DNA of 64,000 nt from Paracamarosporium sp. OC-R06-R3 (taxonomy: Eukaryota; Ascomycota; Dothideomycetes; Pleosporales; Didymosphaeriaceae). Location: assembly GCA_019828545.1 (NCBI GenBank), contig JACVRA010000301.1, positions 121,703 through 185,702 on the forward strand, written 5' to 3'. This document shows, in pieces, positions 34,772-45,588 of this stretch. The position numbers and the translations under genes were made by a program. Within the stretch, counting starts at the first letter, position 1; each line of letters opens with the position of its first letter. The notes beneath the pieces were generated by a model. That model was not told the DNA's origin. It saw nothing but the letters and a program-made list of their open reading frames with translations, and did not search any database.

Positions 34772-35183
34772 TTCGGCAGTGCGCAGCGTCTCTTGTATGG
34801 AGTATCGAGGTAATAAACCCAAAGTGAAGGCGAGCTGCCTCGCGTTCACCCAGGTAGCGGAGACAAATATCCATGAGCGCAGCCGGACATTGCGCAGCGA
34901 TGAAAGTGAAGGTGAAGAGGATGAGTACTTCTACACGAAAACATCATTGTCAACGGGATACATGGCGCATATATCTGAGTGCCATCACTCCAGGCGGAAA
35001 GAGGCGAGGGTCGTGTCAAAGGCGCGTCTTTGGATTCTCGCGCTAGCGGAGAAAAGCGACTTAACGCCGAACGCGCGCGCGAACCTTCAATTGCGCTTGA
35101 CAAGCTGCGAGCCACGACCTTCTTACTATCCACCGTCGCACCTGCACCCAGGCTCGACGCGCCAACGCGCACCCGCCGATGCC
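34772..35183. promoter_or_regulatory. Bidirectional promoter SNF2-PHD / clr2
   Basis: 412 bp between divergent start codons of two chromatin genes. Both must share or divide this promoter. An in-frame extension of the clr2 frame reaches back into the SNF2 5' end and was not used. Confidence 0.6.
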
Positions 35184-37220
35184 ATGAGCCAGCCGCTCAC
35201 CCAGTTCTGGCCGATCTTCCCCCAGCGGTCCGATGGCCGCACCGTCGTGAACAGCAAGGGCACACCAGTTCGCAATGGCCCCACCGAGTCGCAGCTCGAC
35301 CGCACGCCCAACGAACAGGGCCAGAGCGACTACTACCGCCTGATTGAGAGGGACGATGCAAAACACGTCGACTGGCGCAAGAAGCTGGGCGGCATGCTGC
35401 TGCGCGAGATTGGTCGCAAGGAAGACGAGGATAAGTGGCAACAGTGCATTCTATGGGATTTCCCAGAGGGATACAGGCTGTACGAGCACATAAAGTCCAA
35501 GATCAATGGCGAATCCAAGAACCACTCTGGTGGCGGTCACGACAGGCAAGACGCCTATCTCTACGGTTATCCCAAAGGGTACGCTTCACCGGGCACAGTG
35601 GGCTGCTGCTCACAAGGCAATACTTTCTTGTGCTGCCTAAGTCCCGATTCCTGTTGGTATGGATCATGCTGACAAACATACAGGCCACGAAAGCGCTTCC
35701 GCAGCCCTGTCGAGTTCTTCCCGCACCTGTTGTGGCTCCTCACAGACGAAGCAAGCGACTATAACAACTGCACCTGCCGCATATGCTCGCCCAACCAGAT
35801 TGAAGTCGAGAAACCCGCCCAACCCGTGAAGCCTGCAGAGACCACGGCGATTGCAACTACCGGTATAAAAACAATGAACGCCTCCGTCGGGCCTGTACCA
35901 GTCAATCGAAATCCCGCTCCGCTGCCAGTTCGACGTCCCAGTACAGGCACACCCATCGCACAAAGTCCTGTAACGAACCCCGGTACGCCCATCACCGCCC
36001 AGAACGCTGCACAAATAAAGGCGCCACCTCGTTTAGAGCCCACGCCTCTTCCACAGCCGCGCAGCCTCGACCAGCAGATTGATAGTCAGTACGGGAAATT
36101 TGTCGTTCGCCCCGGGGAAGTCGTGTGGTTTAGGAGACCGGGCGGTGCCTTTGGCTTGGGACTTGTAGTACGGCGCTGGGCATCTGCAAATGGCCCCAAC
36201 TTTGGCATGCACAGCATTCAACCACTTTCATATCCTGGGCATGCTCCAGCTCAGGAAATAGTTGAGGGAGGGGCGGATGTGAAGCCTTGGCTAGCGTGGT
36301 CTGTACCGTCGTGCACTTTCGAGATGCTTCGGCAGAACCCACAGTGCAACTATCATCAAGTGGATTGGAAAGCCTTGGTCTCCGGTCAGTGGGAAGGGCA
36401 CCCCGAAGTCGATGCCTCCATCCTCGCAGCCAAAGCCATAGACATGACATATACGCCATTTGAAAGGCTCAAGACGATACCTAACAACGGCAATGAGGAG
36501 CGCCACTGGAACGGAATATATTACGGGGCTGAAAAGATATGGCGAGGCGAGCCTGTACGGTTGCGCCTAGGTCTTGGGTCTGATATTCTTGTCATCAGCG
36601 AAATCATCGAGAAAGTCTCGCCTGTCGGCACCAACTCGCTCAACATTAGTTCGAAAGTCGAACTAAGGGGAGACGTATACTCGTATGCTACTGTTCCAGC
36701 ACCAAACGCCAAAGCACCCCCAGCTCTACCGGCGGACAACCACCTACCTATGCGCATGAGAGAAGACATGCGTTGGCGAAATCAAACACTACTTCCCTCC
36801 GCCGCCGAGGTTTGCTACTGGAAACTCATCTCACCAAATCAACGTGTAGCTCTGGAAGACGTCAAAGGTCGCTGGTACGAGATCAGTGTCCTCTTTCAAC
36901 AATTCTTCTTCGAATCCGTCCAGAAAAAAGAGGGTGGGAACGGCAGCTGGATGAACGCGCGCGGCGATGCCACTGGTATGAGCAAGGAACCCGGTGTCCT
37001 ACAGCCGGACCGCCTCGCCGCTTTTGGCGGTGCTATTCCGGACCAACTCAGACTTATTGATGGCTTGGATTCGCCACGTGACCACGAGAAACCGACTCCT
37101 GCCTTGCAAGGCATCGAGCTTGGCATGGGCGCTGGAACTGGCGAAACCAATTTCGCGATTGATGATTTCATGAACTTCGAGGACCCGTCGATGCCATTTG
37201 GGGATAACAATATTTACTGA
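35184..37220 (+). CDS. clr2: Transcription-silencing protein Clr2
   Basis: Two exons, 35184-35578 and 35684-37220, with a 105-nt intron splitting a Gly codon, give 643 residues. In fission yeast Clr2 belongs to SHREC, the histone deacetylase/remodeler complex of heterochromatin. The N-terminal domain shows SDGRTVVNSKGTPVRNGPTE, DWRKKLGGMLLREIG and FPEGYRLYEH. Next come DAYLYGYPKG, RKRFRSPVEFFPHLLWLLTD and a small CTCRIC cysteine pair. A Pro/Thr-rich linker follows. The C-terminal domain has VRPGEVVWFRR, WKALVSGQWEG, GAEKIWRGEPVRLR and KGRWYEISVLFQQ. The start MSQPLTQFWP is the first ATG that places the domain at the usual distance from the N-terminus. It is divergent from a SNF2-PHD gene. Confidence 0.92.
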
Positions 37221-37856
37221 GTTACCCCATGCTCATATGTAATTAATTTCCGCCAATCAGACGGATGACGAAACGCAAAAGAGGCGGCGCATTAGCTTTA
37301 TAGCTCAGCATTGGTTTTTTTCTAGAAGCCAGTATTCTCGAAGCACCCAGAGTCGGTCGCTCTTCGTCAGCTATGCGATATTGCATGCTACACCCCACAT
37401 TTAGATCCTTGGATATACGCACTCTGTACAACGGCGTGTTGTGCCTTACAGCCTGTTTACTCTAATCTCTCAGAGATACAAGACTTATACGTTTCTGAGC
37501 CAAGACCGTATGCATGGCAATCCTTCGACGAATCTCGCGCATTCATCGCCCTATTGAAGTGTCATACCTAGCTCTCACATCTAACTCACATTCCACTTTT
37601 GTTCAACGGAGGCACTATGGAACGCTTAGGTGCATTTAGCATTGCGCGCAACATATCGTCGGATCGCGTCTCGAAGTTTCGCACTGAAATGCCACGGTTC
37701 AACCTCCTTCAGTAGTCACTCACTGAGAGCATCTCTAGCAACCTTGTACAATTTAGATTATACCCCTTTGGCGTCACCGTCAATTTAATCAACTTCATCC
37801 CACTCTATCTCTCATGCACCTTACCCGTTCCTCCTTCGTGAACCACCTGTTTCCCC
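37221..37856. other. Convergent 3' interval
   Basis: 636 bp between the ends of clr2 and the small secreted protein. No gene was recognised. Confidence 0.6.
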
Positions 37857-38525
37857 TCACACAGTAACATTCCCAGCCGGCGCCGGCCCCGCCGACCCCT
37901 CCGTACACTCAGCATACGCCCCCTGTTCCGCCCCAAAACAAATCGTATCCTCTGCGTAATGGTTAGCCTCATTTATTTCCCTTTTCCCCTCAAGCTTCTC
38001 TTCTCGGCCACCGTCGTCACGGCTAACTTACCAGTCATAGTCGTGCACACAGGCAGATTCGAATCCAAGCCCCCGCCAACCAGCCAATCCATCTCTAGCA
38101 CCACACATCCCCACATACAACTCTTGTACTGTTCGTTGAAAGCACCCGGGTGCCGTGCCCAGGTGGCGTTTCCGCTGGTGGTGGTGATGCTTCCGCTGGT
38201 GCTGCTGCTGGTGCTGCTAGTACAATTGTAGATTGCGCCGGTAGTGTACTGCCAGGCGAATTGGCCGGGCTAGGCATTGTTAGAGAGTAGGGGAAGGAAT
38301 GAAGAAAGGGGGACTTACGACGCAGGGATCATCTACGGTGCGGAACGTGGTGCAGTTTGCGCAGTTGAGGGTTAGGCAGTGTGGGATTTTGGCGAGCTGC
38401 GCTTTGTCCATGCCGAGGCCGAGGCCGCGGAAGGAGGTGGTCGTCTTGAGGGCGGCTTCGAGGACGGGGACGAGGAGGGCGAGGGCGAGGGCGAGGGGTG
38501 CGATGGCGGTTTCTAGGAGCTTCAT
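37857..38525 (-). CDS. Small secreted cysteine-rich protein
   Basis: Three exons on the minus strand, 38525-38319, 38269-38032 and 37951-37857, with frame-consistent junctions (GTAAGT donors, TAG/CAG acceptors), give 179 residues. It has a strong signal peptide (MKLLETAIAPLALALALLVP) cut near residue 24. The mature part has ten cysteines in the pattern C-C-C..C / C / C..C / C / C / C (HCLTLNCANCTTF, DDPC, IYNC, SCMWGC, PVC, IC, EC). An even count suits five disulfides. The centre is a Ser/Thr/Gly run (NCTSSTSSSTSGSITTTSGN), a likely O-glycosylated spacer. The second and third exons are visible only after splicing. No family was recognised. It is a candidate effector or wall protein. Confidence 0.78.
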
Positions 38526-38822
38526 TGTGGGAGGGTATGGTGGGTTCGGGTAGGTTTGTTGGTGTTGGTGATGGGTAGGATTTTGTTTTTGAGACTGGAG
38601 GTATTGCGATGGGGCAGATGCGTCTAAGGAATATTTGAAAGGATGTGGTTGGGGTGTTGGCGGTTGGTACCGTGGGAGGGTCGAACAAAATGCATTTCTG
38701 TGGAGCAGCAACCAAGTTTGAACTTAATGCCCAACAAATAGTAAGACTATGGTTGGGCTCGCTAGATACTTATCCTAGCTTACTATTCATGCAAGTTAAA
38801 CTCTTCAGCTCCAAATATCCGC

Positions 38823-39116
38823 TTACTGCGGCACATTATCCTTGTAGTTATTCCACCCCGAGCCAGCGTTGTACCCTGTCCACCTTTTCCCACCCTTCCA
38901 TTTCGCATCTCCGTCCTTCGCTGGCCCGCCTGCCTTGCTTGCCCGCTCTTCGCAGTCAACGCACAGGCCCTCGTCCTTCCGCACGATCCGCGGTTCAACA
39001 TCATTGCATTGTCTTTGTATCGGGTAGTGTTGTACCCTTCCACACAATGTGAAAGGCGTGATTGTGTTGAGTTTGATGTGCGTGCACGAGTACTCGTTGA
39101 GGTTCTTGTAACACAT
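38823..39116 (-). CDS. Small Cys-rich protein of fungal MCYxxxxxYxC type
   Basis: Single open frame of 97 residues beginning MCYKNLNEYSCTHIKL, a start shared by many short uncharacterised fungal proteins (MCY, then a Y-x-C-x-H). Further cysteines at LCGR, QCND and GLCVDCEE could form a small zinc-binding unit with the Cys and His near the N-terminus. The C-terminus is Gly/Lys/Trp-rich. It has no signal peptide and is probably cytosolic or nuclear. It lies 297 bp upstream of the secreted Cys-rich gene on the same strand. Whether it is complete or spliced cannot be told. Confidence 0.5.
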   Translation of the reverse strand: MCYKNLNEYSCTHIKLNTITPFTLCGRVQHYPIQRQCNDVEPRIVRKDEGLCVDCEERASKAGGPAKDGDAKWKGGKRWTGYNAGSGWNNYKDNVPQ

Positions 39117-40942
39117 TGTTCAAGATCACGATGTTGCTATGGTGGGTTATGGTTCTGATACGCTATGTTTGTGCAGGTTGCTGGTTGCGAGTTTCGAGTG
39201 TGTAGGCGGTGTTAATATAGTAGGGGTTCTAATATCTGGATGAATGTAAGCTTTGTGAAAGTTTGTTGTCGTATATATTGTGAGTCTATGCGTGAGTGAA
39301 TTTGTCTATGTTCATGGTTGAGGTGAGAATTTCACACTGAAGTTGGTTATGTATTTTAAGATTGTGTTCATAGATGTGGAAAGTGAGAACAGATCGCTGG
39401 AATTAGAAGGGGATCTATGCTTAACACGTTTTTTTCTTGTCAAGTGATGCAGCTTCTCCCAGTGCTATGGCTCCCCATTCGCAACAAGGTAGAGAAATTC
39501 GCGAATTTAATCCAGATCGTGCCTAATAATCCCCCACATCTTGTGATGCAAAGCTTTCTTGACACCTTGGTGCAGCTTGCAGAGGTGGCCGGGGTGGTGG
39601 TGGCCCGACCTTGGGGAAGGGGCTTATAAGGATCGGATGCGTGGAGGTAAGATGGGAGGATTTTGATTCTTTCGGCTAGGATACTAGCTTGGGGCTTATT
39701 CTTAGATAGTATTTTGTGGAATATACGGACAGTCAGCATCATTTCATTGTTACCCATGTTGTACGAGGCGGGTTGTGTGAGTTGGGTAGGCGTAAAGAGC
39801 TCGGATGCAGCAGATATTGTAGAATTCGTCGGGGTGTGACATGTTGCCTGCTGGTGATCAAATAGGCTTTTCATGACAATTGTTGTTTTTTAGTTCAGTT
39901 GTGAATTGGACCTGTGGTATGGGTTTTGTTGTAGATTGTGAAGTACATTTTGAACATATTGTGAAGTTGAGAATGCCCAAGGTAAGATCGTTGTGCAAGA
40001 CGAGTAAACCATCTTGAAAACGTCTTGCCTTGTTGAAAACCATGATACGACAGAATGGCAACCTCTAAATGAAAAACAAACGTCCTGGTGATTGATCATC
40101 AAAATTTGCCAATCCCTTGTCATCTGAGGAAATGAAGGAAGTTAAACGGCGTGATGCTGTAATTCAGCCCAACACACATACGTAACGCATTATAGACTTA
40201 CTTGTAGTTTAGAGCTTTACCAGCGAGGCCATTGGAGGCACACGGCCAACAATTCTTGCGATCCCAGGGGCGCAATTGCAGAACGAACTGCTTTGTACAA
40301 CGTGGGTTCCCTTATATGCAAGGAGAGGCTTCAGGACTCGATCAGTAATTTTCTTTGAATTAAGGGTAATATATGAGACTCGAGATTCCTAGTTGTCAAA
40401 AATTCCGCAGAGTGGAGGTTATCCCCGACGGGATCTCTTAGGGGCTTCGCGACTTCATGAAATCCGCTATAAACTCATGATGGTTCCAGATAGGAGAGCA
40501 ACAATACTTTGTACTAGAGCCCGTATTGATTGATTAGTCCTACACATCGACTCTTACATACGGGCGCCACATAAAACTTGTCAGGAATCTTCACACGTCG
40601 TTAGCAAGCCTTCCCATCTTATCCCTTACACTATTGCTTCTCATACATTGGAACACGATTTGGAAGATCAAGCACTGTCTACCTAAGCCTCATTCGGCTC
40701 CGTCAAAAAGGAGTGCTCCTGAGTAGAAGCCAGCACTATAGTAGCGACTTACCACCAGCATGATCGGTAAAGCGCCACAAATGTGGCGAAGGACTCGAAA
40801 CACATATGCATGTAGAACGGTTGTACTCGAATCTGCACGAGCAGAAGAATGTTTAATTTTCACTTGCTAACAAACTGTTAAGAGGCATGTCATCTTCTCG
40901 GCACGAATAGATAAAATGTAAGAGCTGGTGCGAAAATGACAT
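39117..40942. other. AT-rich gene-free interval
   Basis: No supported gene. A 144-codon frame on the minus strand (39440-39874) has no motif and no homologue that I recognise. Confidence 0.5.
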
Positions 40943-41160
40943 CGAGTCGGTAACGCCAAATATCTCGAGTATAGAACTCAAGTATCTCGAGTATAAAACT
41001 CGGGTATCTCGAGTCGGTAACGTCAAGTATCTCTCAAGTATCTCGAGTATAGAACTTGAGTATAGAACTTGAGTATTTCGAGTATAGAACCTACGTATCT
41101 CGAGTATAAAACCCAAGGATCTCGAGTCGGTAACGCCAAGTATCTCGAGTATAGGACTCG
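40943..41160. repeat. CTCGAG-rich nested tandem repeat array
   Basis: About 218 bp built from a roughly 20-bp unit close to AAGTATCTCGAGTATAGAAC. It has seven CTCGAG palindromes plus one TTCGAG variant. A longer element, GAGTCGGTAACGYCAA, recurs three times (near 40944, 41010 and 41125) and gives a higher-order pattern. No genes flank it within 1.3 kb. Confidence 0.85.
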
Positions 41161-42534
41161 ACCACGCTTAGGGTATCTGGGTAGATCTGCTGCAGGGGCT
41201 AGAATTAGGTCGCATAATTGTTAGGCATAACCCAAAGCTAAATCACACTCACCTAGGCACAGAGACGGAGAATGTACTCGACATGGGATATTACCACATC
41301 CGTGGCACAAGACCATCTATAAAATAATGCACTCTTAGCGTACTATCAGTACAAGCAATTTTTGCCGCGGAAAAGTGACTGCATCTTACTATTCTCCTAG
41401 GATAAAACGGTGTAGCGTGTTAGAGAGGAGGCGCTCAAGATCCACGTTCAACAGCATCGTAAGAGCAGTCGATATCTGGCGTAAGGCAATTTCAAATGCT
41501 CGGAACACCGCCGAGACAGAGGCAAGGAAGGGAAATGGTCGCCGACCAACAAAATACAGACCGCAGCAGCGTGAGGGGAGCTCATCGGCCCGAATCCAAG
41601 CCCGTGCATGATCAGCGCAACATACCCGCAGAAGGATGCAGAACACGAGGTCGTCGGTGGAAAAGGCAAATGCTATCGTATGGGTCCTGGTGAGCGGAGG
41701 AGAGGATTCGAAAAAGAAGCTAGCATGTTTCAATGGAAGCTCAGCGGGGCCATGCGACTTTTTTTTTTGTTCGCGCGGCTGGAGGAGGTGCATGGTGGTT
41801 AAAGATAGTCGGGAATGGTTCCCGTGGGGTCTAGCGCGCGGTAACCCCAAGACTTGTACAATGTCTGGGCGCGCGTGGAGGGGCTGCTCGAGGGGTAATT
41901 CGGGAGAGTTACCGATAGTGGGGCTCTTGCGTATGTTGAGATTTCCTTTTGTCCGCGATATGGGTAGACGTGTGACGTTGTTCTTGTCAGACGCTCAGTA
42001 TCAAACATACACAAACATGCCGTTGAACTAGGCAGAAACATTTGTACATCCCCTCAGAAGCACATGCGATAAATAAAGACGATCCGCCACGACCTGCCCC
42101 TCCCCTGCCGTTCCTAGCTCTCCCCCTGCAGAGCGTTGTGCCACCGGTGTCACGCCTCGTATCCGCCCGTATTCCATACCGAAAACAACGCTACGGTTCG
42201 GCCCCCACCCAATGGCGACCACGCACCGTCCTGGCCCCTGCCCGCCCTCGTGTCCAACCCTAGACTTCGTGCTCCCTTGCAATTTGCACCCCGTAGTACG
42301 AGCACTCACCTGCCGACCGCAATGCGTGATTCGCGGATATCCGCTCGTGTCCTCAGCCGCTCCTCGTCGCCCAAGTGCGATGATGTCGCATCTCCAAACA
42401 TATACGAAGCGCTCCGTTCCCGCGATTCGAAACGTTCGACCCGCTCTACTCCCCTCTGGCTCGACGCCGTGGCTAACTAAACCTTCGTGTTCTTGCGCAC
42501 CATCTTGCTTCGAGGCGGCGATCTCGCGTGCGCG
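41161..42534. other. Gene-poor interval and leader of the membrane protein gene
   Basis: No supported gene. From about 42080 to 42480 the plus strand is C-rich and is probably the promoter and leader of the membrane protein. Open frames on both strands here look like composition artefacts. Confidence 0.5.
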
Positions 42535-43834
42535 ATGCTGAGGAGTCCTGTGAGTCCCGAGAGCTATGACGGCCCGAGGGCGTTCCCCAGAATACGCAAC
42601 TATGAGGATGGGCTCGAGGTCGCGGCCCACCAGGACCGTGCAAAGTGCGATCTTGACGCCGTCGTCGTCGACTCCCCCGCCGATACGAATTCCCCCGTGT
42701 ACGTGTACGATGGACACGGGCGGTGGAGAGAGGCCCCGCAAGTAATAGATACCACGGCTCCGCAAGCAATGGGCGATGCCGCACTGGAACCAAACGGCGC
42801 TGTGAGATCCGGAGCCGCAAGATCAGAACCCACCCCGCCACCCCAGGACATGGCAAAAGCAGAAAAAGGGTCGAGCATCGACAGTGAAAAGGAGGAACCC
42901 AAGCGGTGGTGCGGGCTCAGCGGCAAAGTGCTTATGCTGATATCGCTCCTGGTATTGCTGCTAGTCGGAGCCATCATTGGTGGCGCCGTAGGCGGGACGC
43001 AAGCAAAGAAGAACAAGACGACGTAAGTAGCATGAAGGCCTAGCCCTCCTCAGCCAAGAGAACTCCAGCATCCGCAACCCGCGTCCAAGAAAGAAAAAAA
43101 AAACCAACTAACTCCCTCCCAGACCCTCCCCAGCCACAACAAACAACACCACCCAAACCACCTCCCCAACACCAACCTCCTCCACCCCACCCCCTTCAAC
43201 CAACGAATCCCCCCACGTAAACTTCCACCTCCAAACCTACGCCTCCTACAAATTCACCGGAAACTCTCAACTCTTCACCGAGCCCGGCCTGTACGCCCCC
43301 GCGTTCCCCATCCTCTCCTACATCTGGACGCCCGTGAAAGACGGCGACCTGCAAGACCCGACGCCCTTACTCCGCTGCAGCGTGTCCTTCTGCGCAAACG
43401 CCACACTAAACGGGTGGTGGGGCGCGAGCGACAAGAAGCAGTCCGGCGACCCGCAGGGCAAGCACGATGCGAATTTCTTGCATATCGCGTGCGATCTTGC
43501 GTGGGTGAGGCCTGAGTGTACGGGGCTGGGGCTCGAGGGGGGTGCGGCGGCGACGCTGAGTGGGGGGTTGAGTGTCAAGACGGAGCCGGTTATGGAGACG
43601 CCGGGGAGTCCCGAGCCGACGGGGAGTAGTGCTGGGGAGGAGGTGAGTACGACGGGGAGTGGGAGTTCGTCGGTGACGAGTAGTGAGGCGAGGAGTACGG
43701 GGGACGCGAGGAGTACGTCTGAGGCGAGGGCTACGGGGAGGGCGAGTTCTGGGTCTGGGGTTACGTCGAGTCCGACGGGGAGTGGGAGTTTTACGTCGGA
43801 GGCGACGGGGTCGGCGTCGAGGAGTCAAGAGTGA
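42535..43834 (+). CDS. Single-pass membrane protein with Ser/Thr-rich tail
   Basis: Two exons, 42535-43022 and 43123-43834, with a 100-nt intron, give 399 residues. The N-terminal 125 residues are polar and cytosolic-looking, with YDGPRAFPRI and DGLEVA. A single membrane span (about 131-153, MLISLLVLLLVGAIIGGAVGG) ends in the GG-rich turn common in this fungal architecture. Then comes a Thr/Pro/Ser/Asn-rich stalk, a globular domain (SPHVNFHLQTYASYKF through NFLHIACDLAWVRPEC) with four cysteines (LLRCSVSFC, IACD, PEC), and a C-terminal Ser/Thr/Gly tail. No signal peptide: a type II or III topology is likely. ATG 42535 is the first in frame. I recognise no named family. Confidence 0.75.
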
Positions 43835-44015
43835 TGATTCCTTTGTTTTTTATCATTTCATTTCTTTCCATGTCATGTCACGGGGGGTACGGTCACGAAA
43901 ACGAACACTTGTACGTGTGCATTGGTTGATGGAGGAATTTCATTCACTGTACGATACGCCGCTCATGTGTTTCTCATCTAATATATACATAAACACACGG
44001 GAGCTCGACAACGGT

Positions 44016-45588
44016 CTAGGACGAGTTGGAGTTATCCGCGCAGCTCCACGCCGAGGAGCCGCCCGTCGCATTGTAGCTGTCGATGATGCCGACGACGGAG
44101 CCGTAGGTGCCGGCGACCATGAGGAACGTGCCCGCGATGATGATGAAGAAGCACCAGAAGACCATGGCCATCCACTTGGGCGACTTGGTCACCTTGCCCT
44201 TGCTCCAGTGGTCGTACAGCCACATGCCGCCCATGGGCTGGAAGCAGATGAGGGTCCCGAGGAGCGCGCCCACGAGCGAGACGAGGCCGCCGAAGACGGG
44301 GATCGCGCTGGCGATGATGTACGCGATGCCTGCAGTGCCGCCCGTGCAGCCGATCCACGTCATCCAGTGGATCTTGGTGTTGCGGGAGAGGTGGTCGGTT
44401 CCACGGAGGAATCGGATGAAGAAGTACTTGGCGGCGAACTGGGAGGTGTTAGTTGTTATTTTTTTGAGTTCATATTCGATGACTTACGTGAATGTACATG
44501 GTGGTGCTGACGAGCAGACCAGGCAGGGCGATTCCGTAGCAAATCTTCTTCATCAGGGGTCCGGCAGATCCGAGAGCAGGCGATGCGACGAAAGTTCCAC
44601 AGTAGTAGTAAACGACGACTCCGATGGCAATGTACGTGGCAGTCATGATGGTCTGGCAGTAGACGAGCGACTTGGTGAAGTCACGGGGCTCGCGCATCTC
44701 GGAGACGATGTTGAAGTACGCGGGGACACCGGCGTAGGCGAAGACGATGGACGAAAGCGCGGCGAAGGCGCTCGTAGCATCCGGGTTGCCGAAAAGCTTC
44801 CAGTCGGACTTGAAGGGGCCGGTCTGCGGTGCTGCAGATGGTCGATCTTGCACACCCACGGAGATGGTGAGAATCAGGACTGCGAAGTGTTAGTCACGTG
44901 TTTTTAAAGAGTACGCATCAAACTTACTGGACACCAAGATGCTCATCGTTCCGACCCAGGCCAACCACGAGATGCGTCCCAGAGTCTGGATGCTGCCGAG
45001 GGAGAAGCCGACAATAGCAGCGACGGCAACGAAGACGGCCGTGCAAGTGCCATGGTTGGAGAGCGCGTTGAGGTCGGTGGCGATACCCAGGATACCCGAG
45101 CCCGCGACGAAGATGCAGAAGAGGGCGAAGGCAATACCGAAGATTTCGTATCCGGCGCGGCCCATGAGCTTCCGGCCTACATCGTCGAGACCGTACACGT
45201 CGGAATGGCGCACCTTGAACACACCGACGATCCAGCCAGACCAGGAGGTGCAGATGGCAATGGCCAGCAGAGCGATGATACCGGGGATGAGACCAAGGAC
45301 GTCGAAAACCTCGGGGATGGAGAGCACACCAAGACCAATCTGGGTCTTGAGCATCAGCACGACGGCACCTTTCCAGCCGACCTGAGCATATTATTAGTAA
45401 GGCTCAAGAGAGAGATATTGATGCAGACGTACAGCCCTGTAGTTGGGACCTTCCTCTGTGATTTCACCGAACACGGCATCGTGAGCAACGGTGGATCCGC
45501 GCCTCTTTGTGGCATTGGTGTTTGTGGGATCCAGGTAATCGCCGTTCTCGCCGCCGTCCTCGACGCTGGTCTTCTCGTTGCGGAACAT
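44016..45588 (-). CDS. Amino acid permease, MTR/AAAP type
   Basis: Four exons on the minus strand, 45588-45433, 45381-44928, 44879-44488 and 44438-44016, all frame-consistent, give 474 residues. The polar N-terminus ends GPNYRAV. Transport core: VGWKGAVVLMLKTQIGLGVL is the conserved first span of fungal neutral amino acid permeases such as Neurospora mtr. About ten further hydrophobic spans follow, including FAYAGVPAYFNIVSEM and CYGIALPGLLVSTTMYIH. It is probably a proton-coupled permease of the plasma membrane for neutral and aromatic amino acids. Start MFRNEK; the frame upstream opens only with TTG. An inverted GATA-site pair lies about 255 bp upstream, in keeping with nitrogen control of this family. 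Confidence 0.92.

Noticed and set aside
40853..41116. Minus-strand frame with repeated ILEI/YSR peptides
   Set aside because: It only reads through the CTCGAG repeat array.
41389..41850. Minus-strand frame of 153 codons
   Set aside because: No recognisable motif, ambiguous start, and equal open frames on the other strand.
42028..42765. Minus-strand open frame of 245 codons
   Set aside because: Overlaps the start of the membrane protein gene, whose span and splice sites are clear. No motif on the minus strand.
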